This document shows, piece by piece, positions 37,287 through 44,866 of a stretch of DNA of 64,000 nucleotides. Positions within the stretch are counted from its first letter, which is position 1. Each line of letters opens with the position of its first letter. Below the pieces are notes generated by a model. The model was not told the DNA's origin and did not search any database. It saw only the letters and a program-made list of their open reading frames with translations. Source of the stretch: Bacillus sp. FJAT-25509 (lineage in GTDB: Bacteria > Bacillota > Bacilli > Bacillales > Bacillaceae_G); contig NZ_LJIZ01000021.1 of assembly GCF_001420605.1 (NCBI RefSeq), forward strand, positions 329,856 to 393,855, given 5' to 3'. The translations under genes and the position numbers were made by a program.

Positions 37287-37412
37287 ATGAAAGATTCTAT
37301 ATATAAAATAATTCATTTAGTGTGCTTGATTGGAATTGGTATTTTGCTTTATCGAATCGGAACAATATTGGATAAGGTTGCTCTTTACTTATATCAATTA
37401 ACTTTTAAATAA
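37287..37412 (+). CDS. Small membrane protein, 41 residues
   Basis: Short frame starting MKDSIYKIIHLV with AAGGAG nine bases upstream. Residues about 8-24 form one hydrophobic helix, followed by an amphipathic stretch (RIGTILDKVALYLYQ). It sits between repeats C and D, whose hairpins would terminate it. Function unknown; the good ribosome binding site argues that it is expressed. Confidence 0.55.
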   Translation: MKDSIYKIIHLVCLIGIGILLYRIGTILDKVALYLYQLTFK

Positions 37413-37438
37413 GATTAAGTAATAAGGGTTCTATTTCC

Positions 37439-37508
37439 TTATGCAACTAACTGATGCGTTTGTTGAATAACTTGGTCGGTTGAAAAGTCGATTTTTTTAT
37501 TGAGCTAA
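37439..37508. repeat. Dispersed double-hairpin repeat, copy D
   Basis: AACTAACTGATGCGTTTGTTGAA (as AACTAACTGA plus TGCGTTTGTTGAA) followed by hairpin GGTCGGTTG / AAGTCGATTTTTTT; the tail block is degenerate. It acts as terminator for the small membrane protein gene. Confidence 0.65.
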
Positions 37509-37527
37509 GCCAGAGGAGGAGTTACTA

Positions 37528-37890
37528 ATGAAATTTATGATGGTTGTGAAGGCCTCAAAGGATTCTGAAGCAGGGACAATGCCAAGTGAGCAGATGGATC
37601 TGATGTTTGCTGAGATGAAGAAATATAATGAAGAACTGAAGAAAGCTGGAGTTCTGGTGTCAGTCGGTGGACTTCATCCAAGCTCCAACGGTATTCGTAT
37701 AACATACCCTGTTCCTGGAGAACCGCCGATCATTACAGATGGACCTTTCGCTGAAGTCAATGAGTTGATTGCAGGATACTGGTTCATAGATGTGAAATCT
37801 CGCGAGGAAGCCATTGAGTGGGCGATGCGCGCACCAGATCCACATGGTCTTGGTGAAGGACAGATTGAACTACGCCAAGTATTTGAATAG
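37528..37890 (+). CDS. YciI family protein
   Basis: Protein of 120 residues with a ferredoxin-like YciI domain: MKFMMVVKASKDSE at the start, GGLHPSSNG near 48, TDGPFAEVNELIAGYW near 72 and the DPHGLGEGQIELRQVFE end. Members of this DGPF-type branch often accompany sigma factors, but none is present. Its base composition is clearly more GC-rich than the genes around it, which suggests recent transfer. GGAGGAG precedes the ATG. Confidence 0.88.
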   Translation: MKFMMVVKASKDSEAGTMPSEQMDLMFAEMKKYNEELKKAGVLVSVGGLHPSSNGIRITYPVPGEPPIITDGPFAEVNELIAGYWFIDVKSREEAIEWAMRAPDPHGLGEGQIELRQVFE

Positions 37891-37984
37891 ACCGATAGGC
37901 TAAATATTAGATTAATATGACCGAATAAAAAAGTCATATCAACGGGTTTGTCCTTTACAGGTAAACTAATATTCAGTAAAAAAG

Positions 37985-38028
37985 TGAAAAACCAGAAAAC
38001 CTGTTAGAAGGCTTTTCTGGTTTTTTAT
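37985..38028 (+). terminator. Terminator after yciI-like gene
   Basis: Stem AAAACCAGAAAA / TTTTCTGGTTTT with a 13-base loop and T-run. Confidence 0.88.
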
Positions 38029-38067
38029 CGTAAATAGTTAGAAATAAATCAATTGCTGAAAAGATTC

Positions 38068-38098
38068 TTATTCAACATAATGGCAGTATAGTTTAAGT
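38068..38098. repeat. Dispersed repeat, copy E (tail block only)
   Basis: TTCAACATAATGGCAGTATAGT corresponds to the tail block CAACAAAATGGCAGTTTAGT of copies B and C. Confidence 0.55.
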
Positions 38099-38290
38099 GA
38101 TATACTTCACAAACAGGTACGTATTTTAATATTTGTAAACCCTAAATTCATCCGCGTTTTTCTACGATTAGACAAATTATTAATGTAGGGGAGAAATTTA
38201 TTTTATCATTTAGAAGTAATTAACACACTTAACTCATAAGTAATAGCAAAATTTCCGGAATCGATGAAAATCGATTCCTTTTTAAGTATT

Positions 38291-38311
38291 TGGCAGTTTA
38301 GTTGCATAAGA
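38291..38311. repeat. Dispersed repeat, copy F (tail block only)
   Basis: TGGCAGTTTAGTTGCATAAG, a short match to the tail block. Confidence 0.45.
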
Positions 38312-38498
38312 AATTAAATAATAGACACGAATAATGTAAGTGAAATATTGAACTTTAAGAGGTGAAAATTTTCATCATTATTTTTATTATCACTTTTAAG
38401 TTCATTTACTGATTAATTGCTTTATAAATTTCCTTCTTAGGAAAAATAAAAGGGAAATAATACCATTTTATTGAATATTCTAAATAGAGGAGGGGATT

Positions 38499-38999
38499 AT
38501 CAAGCATTTACTTTTTATAATCGAAATGTGTCTCATTCTTGTAGGGTGTCAATCTCAAGATAAGACTACTGTAATAGAAACAATTAAAGATAAGACTACC
38601 TTGGAAACTGTTCCAATTGTTGAATCGAAAGGTTTTAAAGAAATTGAACACTTATACGATGAAATGTACCGAGGAAATCATGAGTATGCAGGTACATTAG
38701 TAGTCGATACAACCTATTATAAACAACATAAATTTCAGCGTGGTGAAGTTGTTTATTATGTTTCACCTAAAAATGGTAACAAGAATGTTGCAAGGGTTGT
38801 AGGATTACCTGGAGAAAAAATAGAAATCAAAAAAGGGCAACTGTATATTGATGACAAGATTTTAGATGCATTTTATGCTAAAGCCATGAACAATGGTATT
38901 TCTAATCGTACTACTTATAAAAAGAGTTTGAAAAAAAGTGGTAACGATATCATTAATGAAATAGAATGGAAGAATTATTTTACTCTGTTAGCCGAATAG
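38499..38999 (+). CDS. Signal-peptidase-like (S26) lipoprotein, catalytic residues missing
   Basis: Lipoprotein of about 167 residues. The lipobox LVGC and preceding hydrophobic run fit a signal peptide only if translation begins upstream of the first ATG (38526): AGGAGG at 38488-38493 points to a non-standard ATT or ATC at 38496/38499, giving IKHLLFIIEMCLILVGC. The C-terminal half has the S26 fold signature FQRGEVVYYVSP and ARVVGLPGEKIEIKKGQLY. The catalytic Ser-Met-x-Pro box reads RGNHEYAGT and the general-base Lys before RVVGLPG is Ala, so it should not be a peptidase. It may be a binding protein, or decaying. Confidence 0.65.
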   Translation: MKHLLFIIEMCLILVGCQSQDKTTVIETIKDKTTLETVPIVESKGFKEIEHLYDEMYRGNHEYAGTLVVDTTYYKQHKFQRGEVVYYVSPKNGNKNVARVVGLPGEKIEIKKGQLYIDDKILDAFYAKAMNNGISNRTTYKKSLKKSGNDIINEIEWKNYFTLLAE

Positions 39000-39081
39000 G
39001 ATAACAAAACTAATGGCATGGGCATAAAGCAACTGTTGGCATGAATGAAATTTAAAAACGACGATAAAGAAAGGTGAATCA

Positions 39082-39867
39082 ATGATTAAATTAAATAATA
39101 AAGAATATAAAAATATTTTTCCATTAATTATTTCAATAAATTATATACCTACGTTTGTTTATTCAATTTTGCAAGAGATAGTAGATGGTGAGGTATTTGT
39201 TGATCATATCGAAACTCCAAATTCCATTTTTATTGGTACGAAATCAGGATTCTACTGTGTAATTGGAGAAACTTCAAATATTTCTTTTAACTATTGGTTA
39301 AAGGAATTTTATATTGATAGAGTAGAAGAGAAGAAATTACCTTTTATTTTATTTTCTTCATCAGGTTCTTGGAATCAATTAATTAATGACCTTTTAAATA
39401 ACAAATTAACTAAGTTGGATCGATATTCTTTTACGTTTAAATTTAAAGAAGGAATACTAGATAATTATGAATTACCTCAAGACTACTCATTAAAAAAAAT
39501 TGATGAAAATGTACTTCAGTCAAATGTTGGATTTAAACCAATTTACTATAAGCATTACTGGGATTCTGTTTCAAATTATTTAGAAAATGGTTTTGGAATT
39601 TGTGTTTTACATAAAGAAGTGTCTGTATGTGAGTGTACATCTGTATTTGCTAATGAATTATTTTCCGAAATAGACATTGCAACTAAAGAAGAATATAGAG
39701 GGAAGGGTTTGGCCTTTATTGCTGCAAAAATGTATATACAAGATTGTATAAATAAAGGTTTAGCTCCTCGTTGGGAATGTGATATTGATAATTTTGGCTC
39801 AATACGATTAGCAGAAAAGTTAGGTTTTGAAGAACCTATTCACTATGCAGTATATTATAAAGAGTAA
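39082..39867 (+). CDS. GNAT family N-acetyltransferase
   Basis: Protein of 261 residues with a C-terminal GNAT domain. The acetyl-CoA loop reads EEYRGKGLAFIAAKMYI near residue 212, and the family tail NFGSIRLAEKLGFEEP is near 238. The N-terminal 130 residues form the long extra region seen in the GNAT_acetyltran (PF12746) group. Acceptor unknown. AAAGGTG precedes the ATG. Confidence 0.85.
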   Translation: MIKLNNKEYKNIFPLIISINYIPTFVYSILQEIVDGEVFVDHIETPNSIFIGTKSGFYCVIGETSNISFNYWLKEFYIDRVEEKKLPFILFSSSGSWNQLINDLLNNKLTKLDRYSFTFKFKEGILDNYELPQDYSLKKIDENVLQSNVGFKPIYYKHYWDSVSNYLENGFGICVLHKEVSVCECTSVFANELFSEIDIATKEEYRGKGLAFIAAKMYIQDCINKGLAPRWECDIDNFGSIRLAEKLGFEEPIHYAVYYKE

Positions 39868-40027
39868 TTTTCACATCTTGTTGTTTAATTTAATACTTGG
39901 TGGATGCCAAAAAGAAGCTAAAACTGATACTGATAAATTGATTGATTTAGGCGTTCCTAAGAATATCGCTAATGTAGTTGGTGGTTATGTTATCGGGTTC
40001 AACCATATTAACTGGCGCGTTAGTTGA
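39863..40027 (+). pseudogene. Lipoprotein gene fragment
   Basis: Downstream of the acetyltransferase stop, a frame reads SNFHILLFNLILGGCQKEAK and continues for about 35 residues (IDLGVPKNIANVVGG...). It has a lipobox LGGC and a lipoprotein-like start, but no start codon with a ribosome binding site, and it ends abruptly in a dispersed repeat (copy G). It is best read as the 5' remnant of a lipoprotein gene. Confidence 0.45.
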
Positions 40028-40060
40028 ATATACGTGCGAATGCTTAGTCGCTATAAAAAA
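40005..40060. repeat. Dispersed repeat, copy G
   Basis: ATTAACTGGCGCGTTAGTTGAA (as ATTAACTGG plus CGCGTTAGTTGAA) followed by a degraded second hairpin ending TAGTCGCTATAAAA. It interrupts the lipoprotein fragment. Confidence 0.55.
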
Positions 40061-40099
40061 TCGTTCTACTGAAAAAGGATGAAGCTTATTAAATCAATC

Positions 40100-40161
40100 T
40101 TATTAAACTAACGGATGCGTTAGTTGTACAACATGATCGACTGTATAGTCGTTTTTTTTTG
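40100..40161. repeat. Dispersed double-hairpin repeat, copy H
   Basis: AAACTAACGGATGCGTTAGTTG, a near-perfect dyad centred on GATGC, then hairpin GATCGACTG / TAGTCG with T9. The tail block is missing. Confidence 0.65.
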
Positions 40162-40299
40162 TGCTAATTAGAGTCTTTTGGAATAAGATTAAAGGTATTT
40201 CGGGTGAATTATTGAATAAGAAATAAGGATGCTATTTCCATATTTATCGGAGTAGATAATTAAAAACAAGTACTGATTACATATTTTAGGAGTGATAGT

Positions 40300-40746
40300 G
40301 TGAGAGGAAAGTACTTGCCAATCTTTATCACATTTATGGCATTAATGATTTTATTTTTATACCCAAACAATACTTTAGCGAAGTGGGCATATAAGTTTGT
40401 TGTTTTTAATGATTACACTTATGTTATTAGCGATGAGTATGTAACAGGAATCGGAAGAGAAATAGGGTCAGTTACAAAGTATTCAGATGTTGAAGGTAAT
40501 TATTATGGTAATTTTTCCAATGTTTATGAAAGGGGTACAAAATATTATTCAATAAAAGGTGTTAGTACGAAAAAAGCAATAGCAGTTGAAGCTGATGGTA
40601 AATATATAAAAGCTATTAGAAAAGGTGAGTATGCCGGATGGAAATACAGTCCCTTTAATTTAATTGTAGCAGGAATTGTCTTTCTTATAATGCTAGGTGC
40701 TTTAATTTTTTTAGTTCAAAAGAAAATGAAAAGAAATAAATCTTAA
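40300..40746 (+). CDS. Membrane protein with two terminal helices
   Basis: Protein of 148 residues with a hydrophobic N-terminal signal or helix (about 5-27), a central extracytoplasmic tyrosine-rich domain (about 30-118), and a C-terminal membrane helix (about 120-140) ending in the basic KKMKRNK. This resembles DUF3592-like architecture but the family is not certain. The start is GTG with TAGGAG upstream. Repeat copy I follows and supplies a terminator. Confidence 0.6.
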   Translation: MRGKYLPIFITFMALMILFLYPNNTLAKWAYKFVVFNDYTYVISDEYVTGIGREIGSVTKYSDVEGNYYGNFSNVYERGTKYYSIKGVSTKKAIAVEADGKYIKAIRKGEYAGWKYSPFNLIVAGIVFLIMLGALIFLVQKKMKRNKS

Positions 40747-40820
40747 TAAACTAACGCATACGTATGTTGAATAAAAAATCTGCTAAATAGTAGGTTTTTT
40801 TATTGTCCTAAATGGCAGAT
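40743..40820. repeat. Dispersed double-hairpin repeat, copy I
   Basis: AAACTAACGCATACGTATGTTGAA (as AAACTAACGCA plus TACGTATGTTGAA), then hairpin ATCTGCTA / TAGTAGGTTTTTTTA, then tail TCCTAAATGGCAGAT. It lies directly after the membrane protein gene. Confidence 0.65.
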
Positions 40821-41095
40821 GGTCATATTGTAAAGGATGTAGTTTAGTATTAATATCTGGGAGCCGTATCATAAGTAAATGAGATTTTTGTAATTGTTTG
40901 AGCTTTTCTAAGCGGTCACAAAGGGTGAGAATATTACCAAAAGAAATCTTCCACAATCGGGCGCAATTCTGTAGCAAGAATTGTGCTCTTTCTTTATGTA
41001 AGAATAACTCTTTATAATTGGTTTGGGAAATTGTGAAGAATACTAGGATGAACATCACTGGATTTAGCAATTTTTTTCTGGAGAAAATTTCACCA

Positions 41096-41149
41096 TAAAA
41101 AAACTGCACCTCCAATTGTTCGACGTATCTAACAATTGGGGGGCAGTTC
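41096..41149 (-). terminator. Terminator of the cytosine permease gene
   Basis: Inverted repeat of CCTCCAATTGTT and AACAATTGGGGGG, with TGC / GCA pairing outside, and an A-run on the left that becomes a T-run on the minus strand. It lies 50 bases after the permease stop. Confidence 0.88.
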
Positions 41150-41200
41150 ACCTTTTATAAAAAGGAGACGGCTTTTTCATATCTTTTTATTTCATACAAC

Positions 41201-42496
41201 CTATTTCATTTCAGGGATAGAGTCGGGACCTTTGACTAACTTGCTGCCTATCCCATAGAAAATGGCTGCAGATACAAGGCCAACAAAAGCTACTGAAAGA
41301 TGTGGTGCGTAGAAGTTACAGTATAATGCGATGACCGAAGACAAAATCCAGACAAAGAATGCCAGTGGTCTCCAGTTTACTAAATTTGCCGAATCATTCT
41401 TTCGAAGAACCAAGCGATCCATAATCATAATTGCTCCGATAGGCGGAATGATTACCCCAAGAAGAACGAGCCAGTTGAAAAAGTGATTATAAATTCCAGA
41501 AACTGCAACGATTAAACCGATTATACCAATTATAAGCGTGATAGGTCTCATTTTTTTACCAGTCATATGTGACCAGCCTACAGCGCCATTGTATAAGCAA
41601 TGTGTACCGACAGAACCCAAATTGATAAAGACAAAAAGGATAGACAAGATGGTAAGCAATGGACCATGTCCCGCTAATACTGACATGAAGTCCCCACCGG
41701 TTGAAGCTGGATTTGGGATAACTCCAGTTGCTACAATAATTCCTCCAACAAGCTCGGCAATCAAGTTCCCGATTGGAAAGGCGAAAATGGTTGATAAAAT
41801 CCCTTCACGGCCACTTTTTGCCCAACGAGTAAAGTCCGCTGTCATTGTACCTGAATCGGCAAACCCGGCGAATACTAACGTTACAGCAGCTCCAAATGAC
41901 ATTGCATTTGAAACTTGAGGATGATAGTTTAAAATATCAGAGTTACCGGTTTTCATTGCCATAACAATTGCAATAATGGCAATTAGAAAATAAAATGGTG
42001 CTGCAATCCACCCTAAGAAAGATAAAGCCTTAATACCGATATAAGTTACTGCAACATAGAGAATTCCACCGATGACGGTCATTATTAACAAATTAGCACC
42101 AAATGACCCATGCATTGTAGCGCCAGTAAGTCCGACTTGAAGAGCAAACCAGCCGATTACAACTGTAGAAAGTAATCCGGAAATAATATAATAACCCGAG
42201 CGTCCAAATGTCTTTTGTGCGGTCAGAGAAAAGTTCAATCCCGAACGGCCGGCATCATAGCTTAGTAAGCCTACCATGACGAAAAGGAGGAGATTACCAA
42301 GCAGCATTGCTAAGGCGCCGGCTTTAAAGCCAAGCTGTGCAGTGATAAGTCCGCCGATTACTGCACTGGTTAATACCATTGGAAAACCAAACCAAACAGC
42401 TGCAACGGATGATAATTTTTTGCGGTATTCTTTGGGAACAGGAATGTGTTCAAACTCTGGATCCAGTAACTTCTTTTCATCAACGCTGGTTGACAT
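41201..42496 (-). CDS. codB: Cytosine permease (NCS1 family)
   Basis: Membrane protein of 431 residues, twelve helices, similar to CodB-type cytosine:proton symporters. The N-terminal PVPKEYRKKLSSVAAVWFGF and the helix 6 region VFAGFADSGTMTADFTRWAK are the family's diagnostic parts. No cytosine deaminase (codA) lies in the window. The gene is more GC-rich than its surroundings, suggesting transfer. An AGGAGGAAAC ribosome binding site precedes the ATG. Confidence 0.87.
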   Translation of the reverse strand: MSTSVDEKKLLDPEFEHIPVPKEYRKKLSSVAAVWFGFPMVLTSAVIGGLITAQLGFKAGALAMLLGNLLLFVMVGLLSYDAGRSGLNFSLTAQKTFGRSGYYIISGLLSTVVIGWFALQVGLTGATMHGSFGANLLIMTVIGGILYVAVTYIGIKALSFLGWIAAPFYFLIAIIAIVMAMKTGNSDILNYHPQVSNAMSFGAAVTLVFAGFADSGTMTADFTRWAKSGREGILSTIFAFPIGNLIAELVGGIIVATGVIPNPASTGGDFMSVLAGHGPLLTILSILFVFINLGSVGTHCLYNGAVGWSHMTGKKMRPITLIIGIIGLIVAVSGIYNHFFNWLVLLGVIIPPIGAIMIMDRLVLRKNDSANLVNWRPLAFFVWILSSVIALYCNFYAPHLSVAFVGLVSAAIFYGIGSKLVKGPDSIPEMK

Positions 42497-43071
42497 GAAT
42501 GTTTCCTCCTAGTGAAACAATTTTTTTGTGAGTCTCCAATCCGATAACAAGGCCAAGAGAAAAGCCTGATTTGGATAAAACTCTATTTTTTAATACGTAC
42601 TTTAAAGCTGAAAGTCGGAACGAAAACTTGATGCATACTTTACCTAATAACGCCATTTTTAAGGTCATGTAGCAGATATCAATAGTAAAAAGCTTACCTT
42701 TTAGTGAAATACTGTTAACGAGTCACATGGGCAATTAGGCAAATAAAAGGTGAATAATAAAAAAGTCATCTCAAGAGGGCGTATCCCTTGTATTTAGGCT
42801 CATTAGACCAATTTCATGATTGAACGTATTTGACAAACTAATTTGTTCATTGGTGAGCAAAGAAGCGAAACATGGTGGAGCTATGTATGATTTGTCGTTT
42901 GTGATTCCCCCCTCTTTAATTTGCGAGGTGTATCTTTAATTAAGCGCTTTCATTTGACCTTGCAAGATTATTGTATGGGGTATTTCATTTAATGTAATTA
43001 TATAAAATAACCAAAAATGTGGGTTTTCTATTAGGCAGTATGAATAAAAATAAAGGGTTAATTTAGTAATA
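42497..43071. other. Long upstream region of the permease gene
   Basis: No convincing gene. It includes a possible catabolite-responsive element at 42939-42952. I looked for a purine riboswitch for the permease and saw none. Confidence 0.45.
42939..42952. promoter_or_regulatory. Possible cre (CcpA) site
   Basis: On the minus strand it reads TGAAAGCGCTTAAT, matching the TGWAANCGNTNWCA consensus over its first twelve bases. It lies about 440 bases upstream of the cytosine permease. Confidence 0.4.
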
Positions 43072-43352
43072 ATGGAGATGGTGAAAGAAATCTGTAAAAA
43101 CGTAACATTTGGAAGTGCAAGACAGACGTAAATGGGAACATTAGCTAGAAGTAAAACGCCAGAAGCATATAAGATATTAGTCGATGTCTAGAAGATGAAA
43201 CAGTACGAGGTCATACAATCGAAGGGCTAGGAAGATTTGGAAACATTGAAGCAATTGAAAACTTGGGAAGCTTAAATGTTAAAAAAGGTTATTATGAATA
43301 CAAAGCGAGAGAAACAGCTTTAAAAAGATTACAACTTGAGGTTGAAAAATAG
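43072..43352 (+). pseudogene. HEAT-repeat protein, broken by stop and frameshift
   Basis: From ATG 43072 the frame encodes VKEICKNVTFGSARQT, a TAA at 43129-43131, then MGTLARSKTPEAYKILVDV and a TAG at 43189. The HEAT-repeat sequence continues in another frame from 43188: LEDETVRGHTIEGLGRFGNI, then AIENLGSLNVKKGYYEYKAR to TAG at 43352. One nonsense and one frameshift therefore disrupt a HEAT/PBS-lyase-type repeat protein; the N-terminal part is also missing or unrecognisable. Confidence 0.75.
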
Positions 43353-43357
43353 ATTCA

Positions 43358-43392
43358 TATTGAACTAACTAATGCTTTAGTTGAAAAAGCGT
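43358..43392. repeat. Dispersed repeat, copy J (first block)
   Basis: TTGAACTAACTAATGCTTTAGTTGAA, written as TTGAACTAACTAA plus TGCTTTAGTTGAA, follows the HEAT pseudogene stop. Confidence 0.55.
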
Positions 43393-43433
43393 TACTTAAA
43401 GATAGTCTTTTTCAAGTTAAAATATCTGTTTAA

Positions 43434-43478
43434 ATAAAAAAAGAGCCCTATTTGAGAGTGTCAAGTCAATAGGGCTAA
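43434..43478 (-). terminator. Orphan minus-strand terminator
   Basis: Stem AGCCCTATT / AATAGGGCT preceded by an A-run on the plus strand, so it terminates leftward transcription. No minus-strand gene lies upstream of it. Confidence 0.65.
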
Positions 43479-43489
43479 TAGGGAAATTA

Positions 43490-43556
43490 TAGATTTTAAA
43501 GATTTTAAAAGGGACTTAAAGATTTAAAAGGTTTAAAGGGGAAAAGATTTGTAATC
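43490..43556. repeat. Simple-sequence tract of TTTAAAG units
   Basis: Irregular tandem tract of AGATTTTAAA, GACTTAAAG and GGTTTAAAG units. It lies just beside the orphan terminator. Confidence 0.5.
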
Positions 43557-43699
43557 AAATTCTTTTCATAAGAATAATATCATTATTTTTAAATGTTAGT
43601 TTGTGAAAAATGTTACAAATTAATGACAATTAATAGATTACTTTACTTCCTAATTGTCGAAGCTAAACATGAATTAGATTATTGTGCAAAGAATAATAC

Positions 43700-44299
43700 T
43701 TGGCAAGCATTGCTGTGTTAGCATTATTTTCAATGCTAGTAAATTTGGTTGGACCTGGAATAGATATAGCATTACTTTTCCGAATTAAAAATGAAATTCA
43801 TCTTGATTCAAATTGGGCTGGAATTATTATGGCAGGTTTAAGTTGTGGTATGGTCATTGGTGCGATTGCTATAGGTAGAATAAAAAACCGTTTCAGTATG
43901 GGATTTTTACTTACTATTTCAACAATCGGGCAAGTTATTCCGCCATTTATATTAATAGTTTCCAAGGAGCCTATCGTAATTTTATTTACTCAATTTATTG
44001 TTGGATTTTTACTTATTGCATGGAATATTCAAACAGTGACTCTAAGACAGTTAATTGTTCCCGATCATCTTTTAGGTAGGTGTACGAGTCTATTCAGAAT
44101 GATCGCTTGGATAACTATTCCGTTGGGTACAACTATTGCAGGTGTTTTATCAGAATTTTTTGGAGCATCTTTTTACTTTTTACTTGCAGGATGTGTACTT
44201 GGAGTGGTGTGCCTAATTTTCATAAGCTCAAAGTTATATAGTCTAAATGAAGTGGATATTGAGGCAAATACCTTACAAACTGCATCAACTAATAGTTGA
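43700..44299 (+). pseudogene. MFS transporter, C-terminal half only
   Basis: Frame of 199 residues holding about six membrane helices equivalent to helices 7-12 of an MFS efflux permease (macrolide-type, with GPGIDIALLFRIKNE near the start). Normal relatives have about 400 residues. No coding sequence for the N-terminal half lies upstream; the region before is repeat and terminator sequence, and the TTG start lacks a ribosome binding site. A truncated pseudogene is the best reading. Confidence 0.7.
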
Positions 44300-44421
44300 T
44301 ATTATTAATGCTCAAAGGAACTAACTGAAAGTAATTTCTTTTGTGCCAGAGTAAAGCATTCCACTTTAAATTCCTTAGCTAATAAACATGGAATGAAGAA
44401 TTTCTCTCAAAAATCAATTTG

Positions 44422-44449
44422 TTGACATGTGCACACGGATGCATATAAT
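44422..44449 (+). promoter_or_regulatory. Repressor gene promoter with TGTGCACA operator
   Basis: TTGACA at 44422-44427, 16-base spacer and TATAAT at 44444-44449. The spacer holds the palindrome TGTGCACA at 44428-44435. The same octamer precedes the DHA2 exporter. Confidence 0.8.
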
Positions 44450-44469
44450 AGAAATTAGGCGGTGAGATT

Positions 44470-44802
44470 ATGGGACTTAATCATGATCCAAATAAATGTA
44501 AAAAAATGATTGAAGACAATATAAATATAGAATTTTTCAGAGCAATTTTAGACCCAGTCCGAAGCGAATTGTTGATATTCCTCTCTGTTTATGGGGAAAT
44601 GACTATTGGAGAAATAGCGGAGCATTTTCCTCAAAATCGTTCAGTGATTTCACGTCATCTAGATTTAATGAATCGATTTAATTCCGTGCAGAGAAGGAAA
44701 GAAGGTCGGGAGATTTACTACAAAGCAAATAAAGAATTTATTGTCGATACCTTTGAAGAGACAACAAATAATATAAAAGCACTCATGAATTTGGAAAAGT
44801 AG
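44470..44802 (+). CDS. ArsR family winged-helix repressor
   Basis: Regulator of 110 residues. The ArsR-type core reads AILDPVRSELLIFLSV, then MTIGEIAEHFPQNRSVISRH with the recognition helix, and the wing around RRKEGREIYYKA. It lacks the ArsR As-sensing Cys pair before the helix-turn-helix; a single N-terminal Cys is present, so the inducer is probably organic. GGCGGTGAG precedes the ATG. It likely controls its own promoter and the DHA2 exporter gene behind it through shared TGTGCACA sites. Confidence 0.87.
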   Translation: MGLNHDPNKCKKMIEDNINIEFFRAILDPVRSELLIFLSVYGEMTIGEIAEHFPQNRSVISRHLDLMNRFNSVQRRKEGREIYYKANKEFIVDTFEETTNNIKALMNLEK

Positions 44803-44825
44803 GGTGCTTTTCATTTTATTTAATA

Positions 44826-44843
44826 TGTGCATTTGTGTGCACA
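44826..44843 (+). promoter_or_regulatory. Second TGTGCACA operator before the exporter
   Basis: TGTGCA at 44826 and the full octamer TGTGCACA at 44836-44843 lie 24 bases before the exporter start, matching the operator at 44428-44435. Confidence 0.6.
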
Positions 44844-44866
44844 GAAACACGAAAGGGGTTTTTAGT

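Larger units (their letters stand above)
38028..38495. other. Non-coding stretch with two repeat fragments
   Basis: No gene found. It carries partial copies of the dispersed repeat at 38068-38098 and 38291-38311 and is otherwise AT-rich. Confidence 0.55.

Noticed and set aside
36531-40820. CRISPR array
   Set aside because: The repeats are imperfect, widely and irregularly spaced and form terminator hairpins; there are no uniform spacers and no cas genes.
40783-41151. 122-codon minus-strand frame
   Set aside because: It begins inside the permease terminator hairpin, has no ribosome binding site and overlaps a dispersed repeat; the protein resembles nothing.
41538-41918. 126-codon plus-strand frame inside the permease gene
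   Set aside because: Antisense shadow of a clearly conserved membrane protein gene.
42480-42668. 62-codon minus-strand frame overlapping the permease start
   Set aside because: No ribosome binding site and unconvincing composition; better read as the permease leader.
42497-43071. Possible purine riboswitch for the cytosine permease
   Set aside because: The conserved purine aptamer core and loop-loop motifs were not found on the minus strand.
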